A stretch of 64,000 nt of DNA from DAHUYF01 sp963789275 (GCA_963789275.1 CAWBKF010000016.1:39552-103551); one strand, 5' to 3'. Shown: positions 27,794 through 37,495, numbered from the stretch's first letter. Notes: a model not told the origin generated them from the letters alone. A program made the numbers and translations.

Positions 27794-28531
27794 TCAACGC
27801 AGATAGTCGTGGACGACCTTGCCGAGACCGAGGGTCAGGTCGGCGATGATGTGCGTGGCCGAGATCACTTCGAGGACAGGCAGCTCGGCAACCGGCGCCA
27901 GGGCGTGGGCGTGGAGGTCGAGCGCGCCGGGTCCGGTCCACACGCCTTTGAGTTCGATGTCCTCGAGATGGTATTCGACCAGCTCGCAAATGCGCGGGCT
28001 GCCGTCGACATGGGGGATGATCTTGAGCAGGAAGTTGGGCGCGGTAAGCGACGCCAGCACCGCGGCCGAATCGGCCGCCCTGTGCTTGTAACCCATGCTG
28101 CCCGTAGCAACCCGAACGGGCCCATAATCGAGCGTCCCCACCAGCGTGTCGATCTCGGCGCGCAGCGTCGGTTGCGCGAGCTTCTTCGGGAAGCCCCAAA
28201 GCTCGCGCCCGCCGGCGATCGGCGGCTCGTCGTTCAGGAACATGCAGTGGGTGTAGCCGCCTTTCCGGCCACGAAAGGACACGGGGATCACCTGGCCACT
28301 TTCGGTGTAGTCGCCGAATCCCGTCGAGTCCGGCATGCGGATGAATTCGTATTTGACGATCGGCTCATACACCTCGAGCGGCTCCGGCACGAGCGCGCGC
28401 AATTTCTCGCGATCCGTGCGGTAGGCGATGATGAGATATTCCCGCTGGCGAAAGCGATAAGGCCCGGGCGGATAAGCGGGGCTGGTGAGCGGCATGGCGA
28501 AGGCGCGCTCGCGGACGTCGGCTTCCTTCAT
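27794..28531 (-). CDS. adc: Acetoacetate decarboxylase (copy 2)
   Basis: A 245-residue acetoacetate decarboxylase, the same length as copy 1 and alignable without gaps: VKYEFIRMPDSTGFGDYTES, GRELWGFPKKLAQPTL with the active-site lysines, IIPHVDGSPRICELVEYH. It releases CO2 from acetoacetate to give acetone. It sits 40 bases downstream of the patatin-like gene and upstream of a small membrane protein, in an operon that may begin with the RND efflux genes at 34.6 kb. The differences from copy 1 are spread evenly, so the duplication is not recent. Confidence 0.93.
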   Translation of the reverse strand: MKEADVRERAFAMPLTSPAYPPGPYRFRQREYLIIAYRTDREKLRALVPEPLEVYEPIVKYEFIRMPDSTGFGDYTESGQVIPVSFRGRKGGYTHCMFLNDEPPIAGGRELWGFPKKLAQPTLRAEIDTLVGTLDYGPVRVATGSMGYKHRAADSAAVLASLTAPNFLLKIIPHVDGSPRICELVEYHLEDIELKGVWTGPGALDLHAHALAPVAELPVLEVISATHIIADLTLGLGKVVHDYLR

Positions 28532-28571
28532 GAGATTCTCTTAAGTTTTGCGATACACATGGCTCGCGCGA

Positions 28572-29855
28572 CTATTCGCGGCCATTCTCGGCGACATCGA
28601 ACATGAAGACGCCGTCGATGCTGCGCGGACGTTCGAGCACTTCGGGATGCCTCAGCGAGCGGATGGTGTCGTGATAGCCCGCCCGCCAGTGATCCTCCAT
28701 GCTCCGGCGCGAAAACTCGTAGTCTTTCGAGTCGCCTTCATATTCCTTCGATCGATAAATGAGTTGGATGAGGTTCCAGACCTTGGGCTGGGTCGCAGGC
28801 CGCAAGATGGCGACTTCAGGGCTCGCAGCCAGTTCTTCCGGCAATTTCTCGATGAGGCGCGAGAGGGCATTGCGCAGAACCTGTATCTCTCGGAACCGAT
28901 CCGATTCCGCGCGGGTGCGGCTTGAGTATTGAATCTCCTTCTGCCGCGTTGGCACATGCGCGATGTTGCGCGGCAACTCGCCGCGGGCCGACCAGAGATC
29001 GACCTGGAATGCGAGGGTATCTCGGTGCGGCTCGCTGTCGACCACCCAACGCAGCGGCGTGTTCGAGATCAGGCCGCCGTCCCAGTAGTGCTCGCCGTCG
29101 ATCTCGACTGCGGGAAATCCGGGGGGCAGCGCGCCGCTCGCCATCACGTGCTCCGGGCGGATCCGGTGAGTCGTGGAGTCGAAATAGACGAAGTTGCCGG
29201 TGCGGACATTGACCGCTCCAACGCTGAGGCGCATCTCACCGCTGTTGATGCGGTCGAAATCGACGAGCCGCTCCAGCGTCGTTCTGAGCGCCCGCGTGTC
29301 GTAGTAGCTCGTGGCCTCGATCGACCCGTGCGGCCAGAGCCAAGGCGTCAGCGGGCGCGGTGCGAAGAAGCCCGGCGCCCCCAGCGTCAAGGCCCGGCCG
29401 GCGCTCCACTGGTTGAGGAGCGTGCGGGCGGCATCGCCCTTGAGCACCGGTATGAAATCGTTGCCATACGCCAGTGACTCGAGTTGCGAGAGCAATGCCG
29501 CAAAATCGCCGTTGTCGTTGGGGGAGGCCGATCGGCCCGCAGGTATGCGCGGAAACTGCCATCGGGGATAAGGCGAGGTGACGAGTTCCCAGAACTGCCG
29601 AAGCTTCTCGACGCGCTTCTCGGGAGGATTGCCGGCAATCAAGGCGGCGTTGATGGCGCCGATTGAAATGCCGGCGGTCCAGTCGGGGTGAAGGCCCGCC
29701 TCGGCCAGGCCTTCATAAACGCCTCCTTGATAGGCGCCGAGCGCGCCGCCGCCTTGCAGCAGCAAGGCAATGCAGTCAAAGGGAGGACGGCCGCCCGGCC
29801 GATGATGCGTCGACCTGGCCTGGGGGCGATCCAAGAGCTGAACATCGTCACGCAT
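28572..29855 (-). CDS. Patatin-like phospholipase with DUF3734 tail (copy 2)
   Basis: A 427-residue intact patatin-fold hydrolase. GGRPPFDCIALLLQGGGALG carries the oxyanion loop, GISIGAINAALIAG the nucleophile Ser, and HYWDGGLISNTPLRWV the dyad Asp. The C-terminal third is the DUF3734 region (KDYEFSRRSMEDHWRAGYHD), typical of this bacterial subgroup. No signal peptide. Likely an intracellular acyl hydrolase for lipid or storage polyester. Compared with copy 1 it has an extra segment after residue 95 (SPYPRWQFPRIPAGR region). Its start overlaps the end of the 178-residue gene by 8 bases. Confidence 0.92.
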   Translation of the reverse strand: MRDDVQLLDRPQARSTHHRPGGRPPFDCIALLLQGGGALGAYQGGVYEGLAEAGLHPDWTAGISIGAINAALIAGNPPEKRVEKLRQFWELVTSPYPRWQFPRIPAGRSASPNDNGDFAALLSQLESLAYGNDFIPVLKGDAARTLLNQWSAGRALTLGAPGFFAPRPLTPWLWPHGSIEATSYYDTRALRTTLERLVDFDRINSGEMRLSVGAVNVRTGNFVYFDSTTHRIRPEHVMASGALPPGFPAVEIDGEHYWDGGLISNTPLRWVVDSEPHRDTLAFQVDLWSARGELPRNIAHVPTRQKEIQYSSRTRAESDRFREIQVLRNALSRLIEKLPEELAASPEVAILRPATQPKVWNLIQLIYRSKEYEGDSKDYEFSRRSMEDHWRAGYHDTIRSLRHPEVLERPRSIDGVFMFDVAENGRE

Positions 29856-30384
29856 GATGAACTCCTGTCACTGTCTCCTTAGAGGCAATCGGCCAAGGGA
29901 AGCGATGCTGGACGCAATCGCCTGACGCTCCCGTTCGACGCAGGCAGTCCAAATCTGCTCTGCAGACGAGGCTGAATTCCAAAAGCGGATCATCGAGGCT
30001 CTGGGACAAGGCCTGTGTCGCGAGCTGGCGGAGCTCTATGCTCGGCTTCAGAGAAATCTCGAGGATTGCCCTCAGAGCCGCCTCCGCCGTGGCGACAACA
30101 TTGCGTGGAGCAAAGAACCTCATTCGGTTGATGAGTCCTATGAGGCGCTGCTCATCGCCACTCAGCGCGATCTCGTCCTGCGTGTAGGCGCGCAGAAGCA
30201 AATTCGACGCGTGGATGACGAAGTCGGCATAAACCGCCTCCCGTTTCGCAACCTCACTAGCGACGCGCTGAAGGCGATCTTGGCGGCGTTGCGTATAGAC
30301 GGCGGCAACAAGCGACGCACAGCCACCGGTGAGGGCTCCCATCAGTGCTGAAAACGGGTTCAAGAGGGTTGGATCGATGTTCAT
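29848..30384 (-). CDS. Unknown protein with N-terminal membrane helix
   Basis: A 178-residue protein of unknown function. Residues 10-30 (PFSALMGALTGGCASLVAAVY) form one Gly/Ala-rich membrane helix, followed by a basic stretch (TQRRQDRLQRVASEVAKRE) and then helical sequence up to about residue 140 (YADFVIHASNLLLRAY, LIGLINRMRFFAPRNVVATA). Its start codon overlaps the RND permease stop (ATGA) and its end overlaps the patatin start by 8 bases, so it is translationally coupled on both sides and bridges the efflux and lipase genes. Confidence 0.7.
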   Translation of the reverse strand: MNIDPTLLNPFSALMGALTGGCASLVAAVYTQRRQDRLQRVASEVAKREAVYADFVIHASNLLLRAYTQDEIALSGDEQRLIGLINRMRFFAPRNVVATAEAALRAILEISLKPSIELRQLATQALSQSLDDPLLEFSLVCRADLDCLRRTGASGDCVQHRFPWPIASKETVTGVHHA

Positions 30385-33300
30385 GTCGCCTCCAACGTGT
30401 TTCGATGTGAAAAATCCGCTCCGACTTGCTGAGACCCTTCGGCGAGCGTCTCCGGACCGGGTTTCCTGATGCGGAACCAGGTCACGTAGAGCGCCGGCAG
30501 GAACACCAGCGTCAGGAGCGTCGCGACCAGCAGGCCGCCCATGATCGCGAAGGCCATCGGCCCCCAGAAGATGGTCGGCGCGATCGGGATCAGGCCGAGA
30601 CGCGGCGGATCGCGGTCAGCATGATCGGGCGGAACCGGGCGTGGTCGCCTCGACGACCGCGTCCCAGGGATGCCGCCCCTGCGCCTTCTCGGTCTCGATC
30701 TGGTCGATCAGGATCACCGCGTTGCGGGCGATCATGCCGATCAGCGCGAGAATGCCGAGGATGCGCCACGAAGCCGAGCGGCTTGTCCGAGAGCAGCAGG
30801 GCGGCGACGACGCCGATCAGCCCCAGCGGCACCACGCTGAGCACCAGGAACAGGCGGCTGAAGCTCTGCAGCTGGATCATCAGGACCGTGAGCATCAGGA
30901 ACAGCATCAACGGGCACCACGGCGACGACCGAGGCCTGCGCCTTGCCGCTCTCCTCGACCGTGCCGCCGACTCGATGTGGTAGCCGCTCGGCAGGCTGGC
31001 CTTCAGCTTCGCGATCTCCGGCGCGAGCGTCTGCACGACCGTCGTCGGCCTGCGTGCCGGCGCGACGTCGGCCTGCACGGTCAGGGTCGGCACGCGGTCG
31101 CGCCGCCAGACCAGCGGATATTCCTGACCGAAATCGAAGGTCGCGAACTGGCTCAGCGGCACCGTCCGCCCGTTCGGCAGCGGCAGCTGAAGCGATGCGC
31201 AGCGTCGAGAGCGACAGCGCTGCTCGTCGTTCGCCCGGACCACCACATCGACGAGATAGATGCCGTCGCGCACCTGGGTGACGGTGACGCCGGTCACCAC
31301 CGTGTTCAGCGCCTGCGGCCAGGTCCTGCGAACTCAGGCCCAGCAAGCCGCGCCTGGTCCTGGTCGATCACGATGCTGACCATGCGCGCCGGCTCCATCC
31401 AGTCGAAGTTGACGTTCTGCGGCGCCGGGGTCGGACGCCTATCGCATCTGGCGACGCTTGAACGCGATCGCGCGCACCTGGTCCGGCTCCGGCCGCTGCA
31501 CCCGGTATTGCACCGGCCAGCCGACCGGCGGCCCGAGCTCGAGCGGCTAGACGCGCGCGACGACGCTCGGAAACTCGCTCGCCAGCGCCTTCTCGAGCTT
31601 CGCCTGCAGCCGCTCGCGCGCCGCAACGTCCTTGGCGACGACCACGGCCTGCGCGAAGAAGTCGTTGGGGAGCTGCACGTTGAGCGGCAGATAGAAGCGG
31701 ATCGCGCCGCGCCCGACATAGGTGCTCCAGTGCTCGACGTCCGGATCGCCCTTGAGCAGCCGTCGAGCCGGGTCGAGACGATCCCGCGGTGGCGTAGATC
31801 GAGGCGTTCTGCGGCAAGGTGCAGATCGACGAGCAGCTCCGGCCGGTCGGAGGACGGGAAGAACTGCCGCGGCACGAAGCGGCATGCCGCAAGAGCGCCA
31901 CGACGAACAGGCCGAGCGTCACGCGCGATCGTGACCCAGCGCACCCGCATCGCCAGCACGAGGAAGCGGCGGAACATGCGCATGATCGGGCCGGGCTCGG
32001 TCGGCGTGCCGCCGCCTTGGCGGCTTCGAGGATCCAGACGCCGAGCAGCGGCGCGAAGAGGACCGCGACGAACCAGGAGACGATCAGCGCGATCGCGACC
32101 ACCGCGAAGATCGAGAAGGTGTATTCGCCGGCCGCGCTGCGCGGCGAAGCCGATCGGAACGAAGCCCGCGATGGTGACGAGCGTGCCGGTCAGCATCGGA
32201 AAGCGCGGTCGATGTAGGCGAAGGTGGCGGCCTGCTCCTTGTTGTCGCCGTGCGCCAGCCGCGTGATCATCGCGTCGATCGGTGGTCATGGCGTCGTCGA
32301 CCAGCAGGCCGAGCGCGATGATCAGCGCGCCGAGCGAAATGCGCTGCAGGTCGATGCCGACGAACTGCATCGCCACGAAAATGATGGCGAGCGACAGCGG
32401 GATCGCGAGCGCCACCACCGCGCCCGGCCGCAAGCCGAGGCTGACGAAGCTGACCGCCATGATGATGGCGATCGCCTGCCAGAGCGATTCCATGAATCGT
32501 CCGATCGCTGTTCGACGGTCACGCGGCTGGTCGGCGACCAGCGTCGGCTCGATGCCGAGCGGCAGGTTCGCGGTGATCTCCGTCATCGCCTTCGCGACAT
32601 TGCGCCCAAGCGCCAGAATGTCGCCGCCGTCGCGCATGGCGATGGCGAGGCCGATCGCCGGCTTGCCGTTGACGCGGAACATCGGCTGCGGCGGATCGGC
32701 GAGGCCGCGCGTGACACTGCGCGATGTCGCGCAGGCGGATCAGCCGGCCGTTCGACGACGAAGTTGACGTCGAGGATGTCCTGCTCGGACCGGAAGGCGC
32801 CGGAGACGCGGACGAGGATCTTCTCGTCGCCGGTCTGCACGACGCCCGCGGGGCTGACGGCGTTCTGCGCCTGCAGCGCGGCGATCAGCGCGGCGCGGTC
32901 GATGCCCGAGGCCCGCCAGCTGCTCGGTCGAGAACTCGACGATAGATCTGCTCGTCCTGCGCGCCGAGGATCTCGATCTTCGAGACGTCCGGCACCTGCA
33001 GGAGCTGCGAGCGGATGTCCTCGACGTAGTCGCGCAGCTCGCGATGGGTGAAGCCGTCGGCGGTGAAGCCGTAGATGATGCCGAAGGTGTCGCCGAAATC
33101 GTCGTTGAAGCCGGGGCCGACCACGCCGGCGGCAGCGTGCTGCGGATGTCGCCGATGCTTCTTGCGCACCTGGTACCAGATGTCCGGCACCTGCGCCGGC
33201 GGGCGTCGAGCCCTTCAGGTTGACGAAGATCGTGGTCTGGCCCGGCGTGGTGTAGCTGCTGGAGGAAATCGAGGTTCGGCGTCTCCTGGAGCTTGCGCTC

Positions 33301-33509
33301 GAGCCGCTCGGTGACCTGCTCAGCGTGTCGTCGATGGTCGCGCCGGGCCAGGCCGCCTGCACCACCATGGTCTTGAAGGTGAAGCCGGGATCCTCGCTGC
33401 GCCCGAGCCGGAAGTAGGACCAGATGCCCGCGACCGCGATGACGATCATGAGATAGATCACCGAACGAGCGGTGCCTGAGCGCCCATTCGGAGAGATTGA
33501 AGCCGTCAT
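30381..33509 (-). pseudogene. RND efflux permease, broken by many frameshifts
   Basis: The full length of an RND pump (about 1040 codons) is present but the frame changes more than ten times. Recognisable pieces in order: SVIYLMIVIAVAGIWSYFRL (TM1), TTPGQTTIFVNLKGSTP, GPGFNDDFGDTFGIIYGFTA, KPAIGLAIAMRDGGDILALG, VVALAIPLSLAIIFVAMQFV, GALIIALGLLVDDAM (membrane Asp pair) and the C-terminal MAFAIMGGLLVATLLTLVFL. The start overlaps the adaptor stop and the stop overlaps the next start, so operon structure is intact. Each break needs only one base, for example an extra G after ACCACC near 32285. Either a decaying pump or a stretch of poor consensus. The DD motif fits a drug (HAE1-like) proton pump. 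Confidence 0.8.
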
Positions 33510-34586
33510 GACGCGGCTCCCAGCAGCCGGACCTTCTGGCCCGGGTGCAGCGCCTGGACGCCGGCGGTGACGACGATCTCGCCGGTTTCCAGTCCCTGCG
33601 AGATCACGACGGTCGCCGGATCGAAGCGCAGCACCTCGACGTTGCGCAGCGAGACCGTCTGGCTCCGCGGATCGACCACCCACACCGCCGGGCGCGCCTT
33701 CGCCTCGGTCAGCGCGCTCGCCGGTACCTCCACCCCGGAGGCGGGGCCAAGCTGGATGCTGCCGGTGACGGTGGATCCCAGGCGCATGGCCTCCGGCGGG
33801 TCGATGATGCGCGACCTTGACCTGGAATGTCCGGGTCGCCGCGTCCGCTTGAGGCGCAACCTCCCGCACGCGGCCGGTGGTCCGCACCTTCGGATCGTCG
33901 GTGAGGGCGATCTCGACCACGGGGTCGGGCGGGCCCGTCAGAATGATCTGCTCGGACACATCGAAGACAGCGTCACGTGCGCCATCATGCGCGAGTTGCA
34001 CGATCATCTGCCCGGCCCGGACCACTTCGCCCGATTCGGCGCCGACCGCGGTGACCGCACCTGAAGCATCCGCGAACAAGGTCGTGTAACTCAGCCGATC
34101 TTGCGCGATGCGCAGCTCTGCCTGATTGGAGGCGACGTGCGCCTCGGAAGTCCGGAGCTTCTGCTCTGCTTCGTCGAATTTGGCTTGAGAGGTCACTTCA
34201 TGCTTCAAGAGCTCCTGCTGCCGCCGAAAGGCGAGACGCGCCTCGTCGAGCACAGCCTCGGCCGACATGAGGTCGGCTTGTGCCGAGCGCAGTGAGTTCT
34301 CCTGATTGAGGGGGTCGAGCCTTGCGACGACCTGGCCTGGCCTGACCACATCGCCCACATGAACGGGCCGTTCGATCATGCGTCCGTCGAGGCGAAACGC
34401 GAGGCTGACCTGATCCTTGGCGCGAACCTGGCCGGTCAGGGACACGATCTCGCCTTCCGCCCGGCGCTCGATAGTAACGGTCCGGACGGGACGCGGCTGA
34501 GCACTGGGTTGTTCCGCCTTGTGGCAACCCGTGACGGTCGCCGCGATCAGGATGGCTGTTACGATTGCGATCCGAGGCTCAGACAT
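33506..34586 (-). pseudogene. RND efflux periplasmic adaptor (membrane fusion) lipoprotein, frameshifted
   Basis: About 360 residues in two frames. Start MSEPRIAIVTAILIAA leads to a lipobox VTGC (Cys21). Then come the barrel-sandwich half VSLAFRLDGRMIERPVHVGD, a helical hairpin (residues 95-165), and SYTTLFADASGAVTAVGAES. After a break near 33812 the other frame carries MRLGSTVTGSIQLGPASGVE, AKARPAVWVVDPRSQTVSLR and the end ALHPGQKVRLLGAAS. It links the inner-membrane pump to an outer-membrane channel, which is not encoded here. The stop overlaps the pump start by 4 bases. Divergent from tetR. Confidence 0.85.
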
Positions 34587-34674
34587 TTGGATGGCTCCGC
34601 TGGGGCTACAACTCGTTGTTTTCCCTGCAAGAGCCAGCTGGATCGACGCCCGGTCGCGTCTCAGCATTCGGCCC

Positions 34675-34713
34675 TTGAAATGCATTATACAGTGCAATAT
34701 AATATGATGCACT
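34675..34713 (+). promoter_or_regulatory. tetR promoter with embedded operator; divergent RND promoter
   Basis: TTGAAA at 34675-34680, a 17-base spacer and a perfect TATAAT at 34698-34703 form a sigma70-type promoter toward tetR. AGTGCA (34691-34696) and TGCACT (34708-34713) are inverted arms flanking that -10 box, a likely TetR operator. On the other strand ATTATA at 34684-34689 is a perfect TATAAT -10 box toward the efflux genes, overlapping the same site. A bound repressor would block both directions. Confidence 0.7.
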
Positions 34714-34736
34714 CATGGGTGCAAGAGGAGATTCTG

Positions 34737-35366
34737 ATGAAATTTCGGAAAATTTCGAAAGAGCCGATTCCGAAGGCCAGACGCGGCGGATCGCGCGACG
34801 CCATCGTCGACGCAGCGGAGCGGCTGTTCCTGGACCGAGGTTTCGGCGCCGTCAGCATGGACGAGCTGGCCGAGGCCGCCGGCGTGGCCCGGCGAACGCT
34901 CTACAACCAGTTTTCAAGCAAGGAGGAGATCTTCCGGGAGATGCTCCTCAGGGTGTCGCGTCAGCTCGAGCAGGCCTTTCCGCCGGGCATCGAAACCCAA
35001 GGCGATGTCGAGGAGGTACTTCCTCTGATCGCCCGGATGATTCTGGAGCTCCACAAGTACCCTGGATATCTCGGCTTTCTGCGCATGGTGGTGGCCGACT
35101 CTCGCCAATTTCCCTGGATCGCCGAGGAGTTCGCGGCCGTCATGGACCCTCTAACCGAGCGGCTCACCCGCTACCTCGCCCATCTGACCGCGATGGGCAT
35201 CTTGGACTGCCGCAATCCGCTTCTAGCAGCTCACCAGTTCATGGGTGCCCTCAACGAGTTCTCTCTCTGGCCCTGGATGATGGGTCGAGAAAGCGTGCCC
35301 ATCCCCGCCGACGAGGTCGTCGAAGAGACGATCCGGATGTTCCTGCAACGTTACAAGCGCGCTTAA
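34737..35366 (+). CDS. TetR/AcrR-family regulator of the RND operon
   Basis: A 209-residue TetR-type repressor. The helix-turn-helix (AAERLFLDRGFGAVSMDELA, then GVARRTLYNQFSSKEEIF) is followed by a helical ligand/dimer domain with a C-terminal region like the AefR group (PYLGFLRMVVADSRQFPWI-like stretch, then LTERLTRYLAHLTAMGIL). The start ATG is preceded by AGAGGAG; an upstream in-frame frame to 34359 lies across the divergent adaptor gene and is not coding. The gene faces the efflux operon across a 150-base gap with an inverted repeat, so it very likely represses both units and is released by a pump substrate. Confidence 0.9.
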   Translation: MKFRKISKEPIPKARRGGSRDAIVDAAERLFLDRGFGAVSMDELAEAAGVARRTLYNQFSSKEEIFREMLLRVSRQLEQAFPPGIETQGDVEEVLPLIARMILELHKYPGYLGFLRMVVADSRQFPWIAEEFAAVMDPLTERLTRYLAHLTAMGILDCRNPLLAAHQFMGALNEFSLWPWMMGRESVPIPADEVVEETIRMFLQRYKRA

Positions 35367-35395
35367 TCGGTGCCAACTTCCAGATGACCCTCGCC

Positions 35396-36632
35396 TCACC
35401 CCGCCTTGGCGCTCTCGGCCCAGCGCTTCATCAGGGTGTTGGACGGCAGGTTCTTGTCGAGCACCTTCTTCGCGGTCTCGCTGCCGGCGGCAGGGACGAG
35501 CTTGGCATCGAGCAGCCCCACCTGCACCAGCACCGAGGCCTGATCCCAATAGATGTGCTCGTGATAGAGCTTGTCGCCGCGGAAATTGATGATCGCGACC
35601 AGCGGCACCTCGACATATTTGCCGGTCGGCTTGACGCCGGGCAGCATCCAGTCGATCTCGCGGTCATGGGTGAAGCAGAAGATCATCTCGTCGACCACGC
35701 GATCGGCGCCGATGGTGCGCGAGATCGGGATGAGGCGCGTATCGGCCGGGTTGGAATTGACGAAATGATGCTGGTAGAAGCGGTGCAGCTCCTTGTAGCC
35801 GACGCCGCCGGTCATGGTCGGCACGTGGTTGACATAGGGCTGCGCCACCATGGTCGCCATGGTGGCGTCGACGTCGCGCGTGGCGAACTCGTAATAGGCG
35901 ATGCATGTCCCAGAGCGCGCTCAGATTGAAGATCGGCCCCAGCACCTTGTGGAAGAGGGCGATCGAGCGCGAATGCGCCATCATCGCGGCCGGCTTGTCG
36001 AAATTGCTGCCGCCGTCCCGGGAAAAGGCGTGGTCGACGCCGGGATAGACGTAGATCTCGACCTCGGGGCGGCCCTCGAAGGCGCCCTTGATCGCGCTCA
36101 CCACCTCGGGCGGCGTCCATTTGTCCTTCTCGGCGATGTGCAGCACCATCGGGCATTTGATCTTCGCCGCTTCGCCCAGCGCCTTCTCGATGCCGACGCC
36201 GTAATAGGAGACGGCGCAGTCGATGCCGAGCCGCGCCGCGCTGAGATAGGCCAGCAGCCCGCCGAGGCAGAAGCCGATGGCGCCGATCTTGCCCTTGCAT
36301 TCCGGCAGGTGGCGCAGCGCCGCAACCGTGGCGCCGATATCGTCCACCGCTTTGTCGACGTCGAACTTCTCGCGATAGGCAAAGGCCTTCTTGCGGTCCT
36401 CGTCGCCGAAGCCCAGCTCGATGCCGGGCTCGATGCGCCAGAACAGGTCCGGCGCCAGCACGACATAGCCTTCCTCGGCGTAGTAGTCGGCGACGCCGCG
36501 GATATAGGCGTTGATGCCGAAAATCTCCTGCAGCAGCACGATGCCGGGCCCGCTGCCCTTCTCCGGCGCGGCGAGATAGGCCTTGAAGCTGCCGCCGTCC
36601 TTCGCCGTGACCGTGATGTACCGACCCGCCAT
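35396..36632 (-). pseudogene. Dienelactone hydrolase fused to an NTF2/SnoaL-like domain, frameshifted
   Basis: The first 245 codons are a dienelactone hydrolase: MAGRYITVTAKDGGSFKAYL, GPGIVLLQEIFGINAYIRGV, the nucleophile in IGAIGFCLGGLLAYLS, and the His in YPGVDHAFSRDGG. After a break near 35903 (one extra C fits) the frame continues YYEFATRDVDATMATMVAQP and a cone-shaped NTF2-like domain (GGVGYKELHRFYQHHFVNSN, DEMIFCFTHDREIDWMLPGV, LVAIINFRGDKLYHEHIYWD) to the stop. The total is about 411 residues. The ester hydrolase is cytosolic; the NTF2-like domain may bind or isomerise the product. No other ring-cleavage genes adjoin. Confidence 0.8.
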
Positions 36633-36690
36633 GGATGCCTCCGCTGACCTCGCCCCGGCGAGGCTACGACCCCGCCGCGCGGCGAGTCAA

Positions 36691-37320
36691 TCAGCCGGCC
36701 AGGGTGTCGCCGGTCATCCGCTCTACGCCGGCTTCCGCCATCTTCGCCATGGCGTCGGCCAGCGAGCCCGCGAGATCGATGGCGCGGCAGCCATCCGCCA
36801 CCAGCACCGCGGCAAAGCCCGCGCGCCGGGCATCGACGGCCGAGTAATGGACGCAGAAATCGGTGGCGAGCCCGACCAGGAATACCCGCTTGAAGCCGCG
36901 CTCGCGCAGATAGCCCGCGAGCCCCGTCGACGTGCGCCGGTCGTTCTCATAAAAAGCGGAGTAGGAATCGATCGCCGGCCGGAACCCCTTGCGCAGCACC
37001 AGCTCGGCCTGAGGCAGATGGAGCCCGCGGTGGAAGGCAGCGCCGTCGCTCTCCTGCACGCAATGATCCGGCCACAGGGTCTGGGCGCCATAGGCGAGCT
37101 CGATGGTGTCGAAGGGCCGGCGCCCGGGATGCACGCTGGCAAACGAGAGATGCCCGGGCGGGTGCCAATCCTGCGTCATCACCACATGGGAAAACCGCGG
37201 CGCCAGCCGGTTCACCACCGCCACCACCTCGTCGCCCCGCGCCACGGCGAGCGCGCCGCCGGGGCAGAAATCATTCTGGACGTCGATGACGAGCAGGACG
37301 TCGCTCGCTTCCACCCGCAT
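36691..37320 (-). CDS. pncA: Nicotinamidase / pyrazinamidase
   Basis: A 209-residue isochorismatase-fold amidase. The catalytic Asp13 is in LLVIDVQNDFCPGGAL, the Lys in ELVLRKGFRPAIDSYSAFY, and the nucleophile Cys in LVGLATDFCVHYSAVDARR. Metal ligands Asp51 and His53 lie in MTQDWHPPGH, with the third His in LWPDHCVQ. It deamidates nicotinamide to nicotinate for NAD salvage in the cytosol. The start at 37320 fits the family; an in-frame ATG eight codons earlier adds only MPQRGGRP. Single gene, convergent to nothing and divergent from the MBL-fold gene. Confidence 0.93.
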   Translation of the reverse strand: MRVEASDVLLVIDVQNDFCPGGALAVARGDEVVAVVNRLAPRFSHVVMTQDWHPPGHLSFASVHPGRRPFDTIELAYGAQTLWPDHCVQESDGAAFHRGLHLPQAELVLRKGFRPAIDSYSAFYENDRRTSTGLAGYLRERGFKRVFLVGLATDFCVHYSAVDARRAGFAAVLVADGCRAIDLAGSLADAMAKMAEAGVERMTGDTLAG

Positions 37321-37459
37321 GGGCCGCCCTCCGCGTTGCGGCAAACGCTAGCACGCGCCCCCGCGCCATGCCACGGCGCGCTTGCTTTCTCCGGCGTGGG
37401 ATCGCAGCCTAGCGCAGGTTTCTGTTGCGTCGAACCAGTGGAGTTGGGCGAAGAAAAAA

Positions 37460-37495
37460 CCCCTCCCCCCTTGAGCCCTTCAAAGGGGGAGGGGG
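37460..37495. terminator. Symmetrical hairpin with A and T tails
   Basis: CCCCTCCCCCCTTGA (37460-37474) pairs with TTCAAAGGGGGAGGGG (37479-37494), preceded by AAGAAAAAA and followed by ATTTTC. It looks like a bidirectional intrinsic terminator, yet it lies upstream of both flanking genes, so it may instead be a dispersed hairpin element or a leader attenuator of the MBL-fold gene. Confidence 0.55.
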
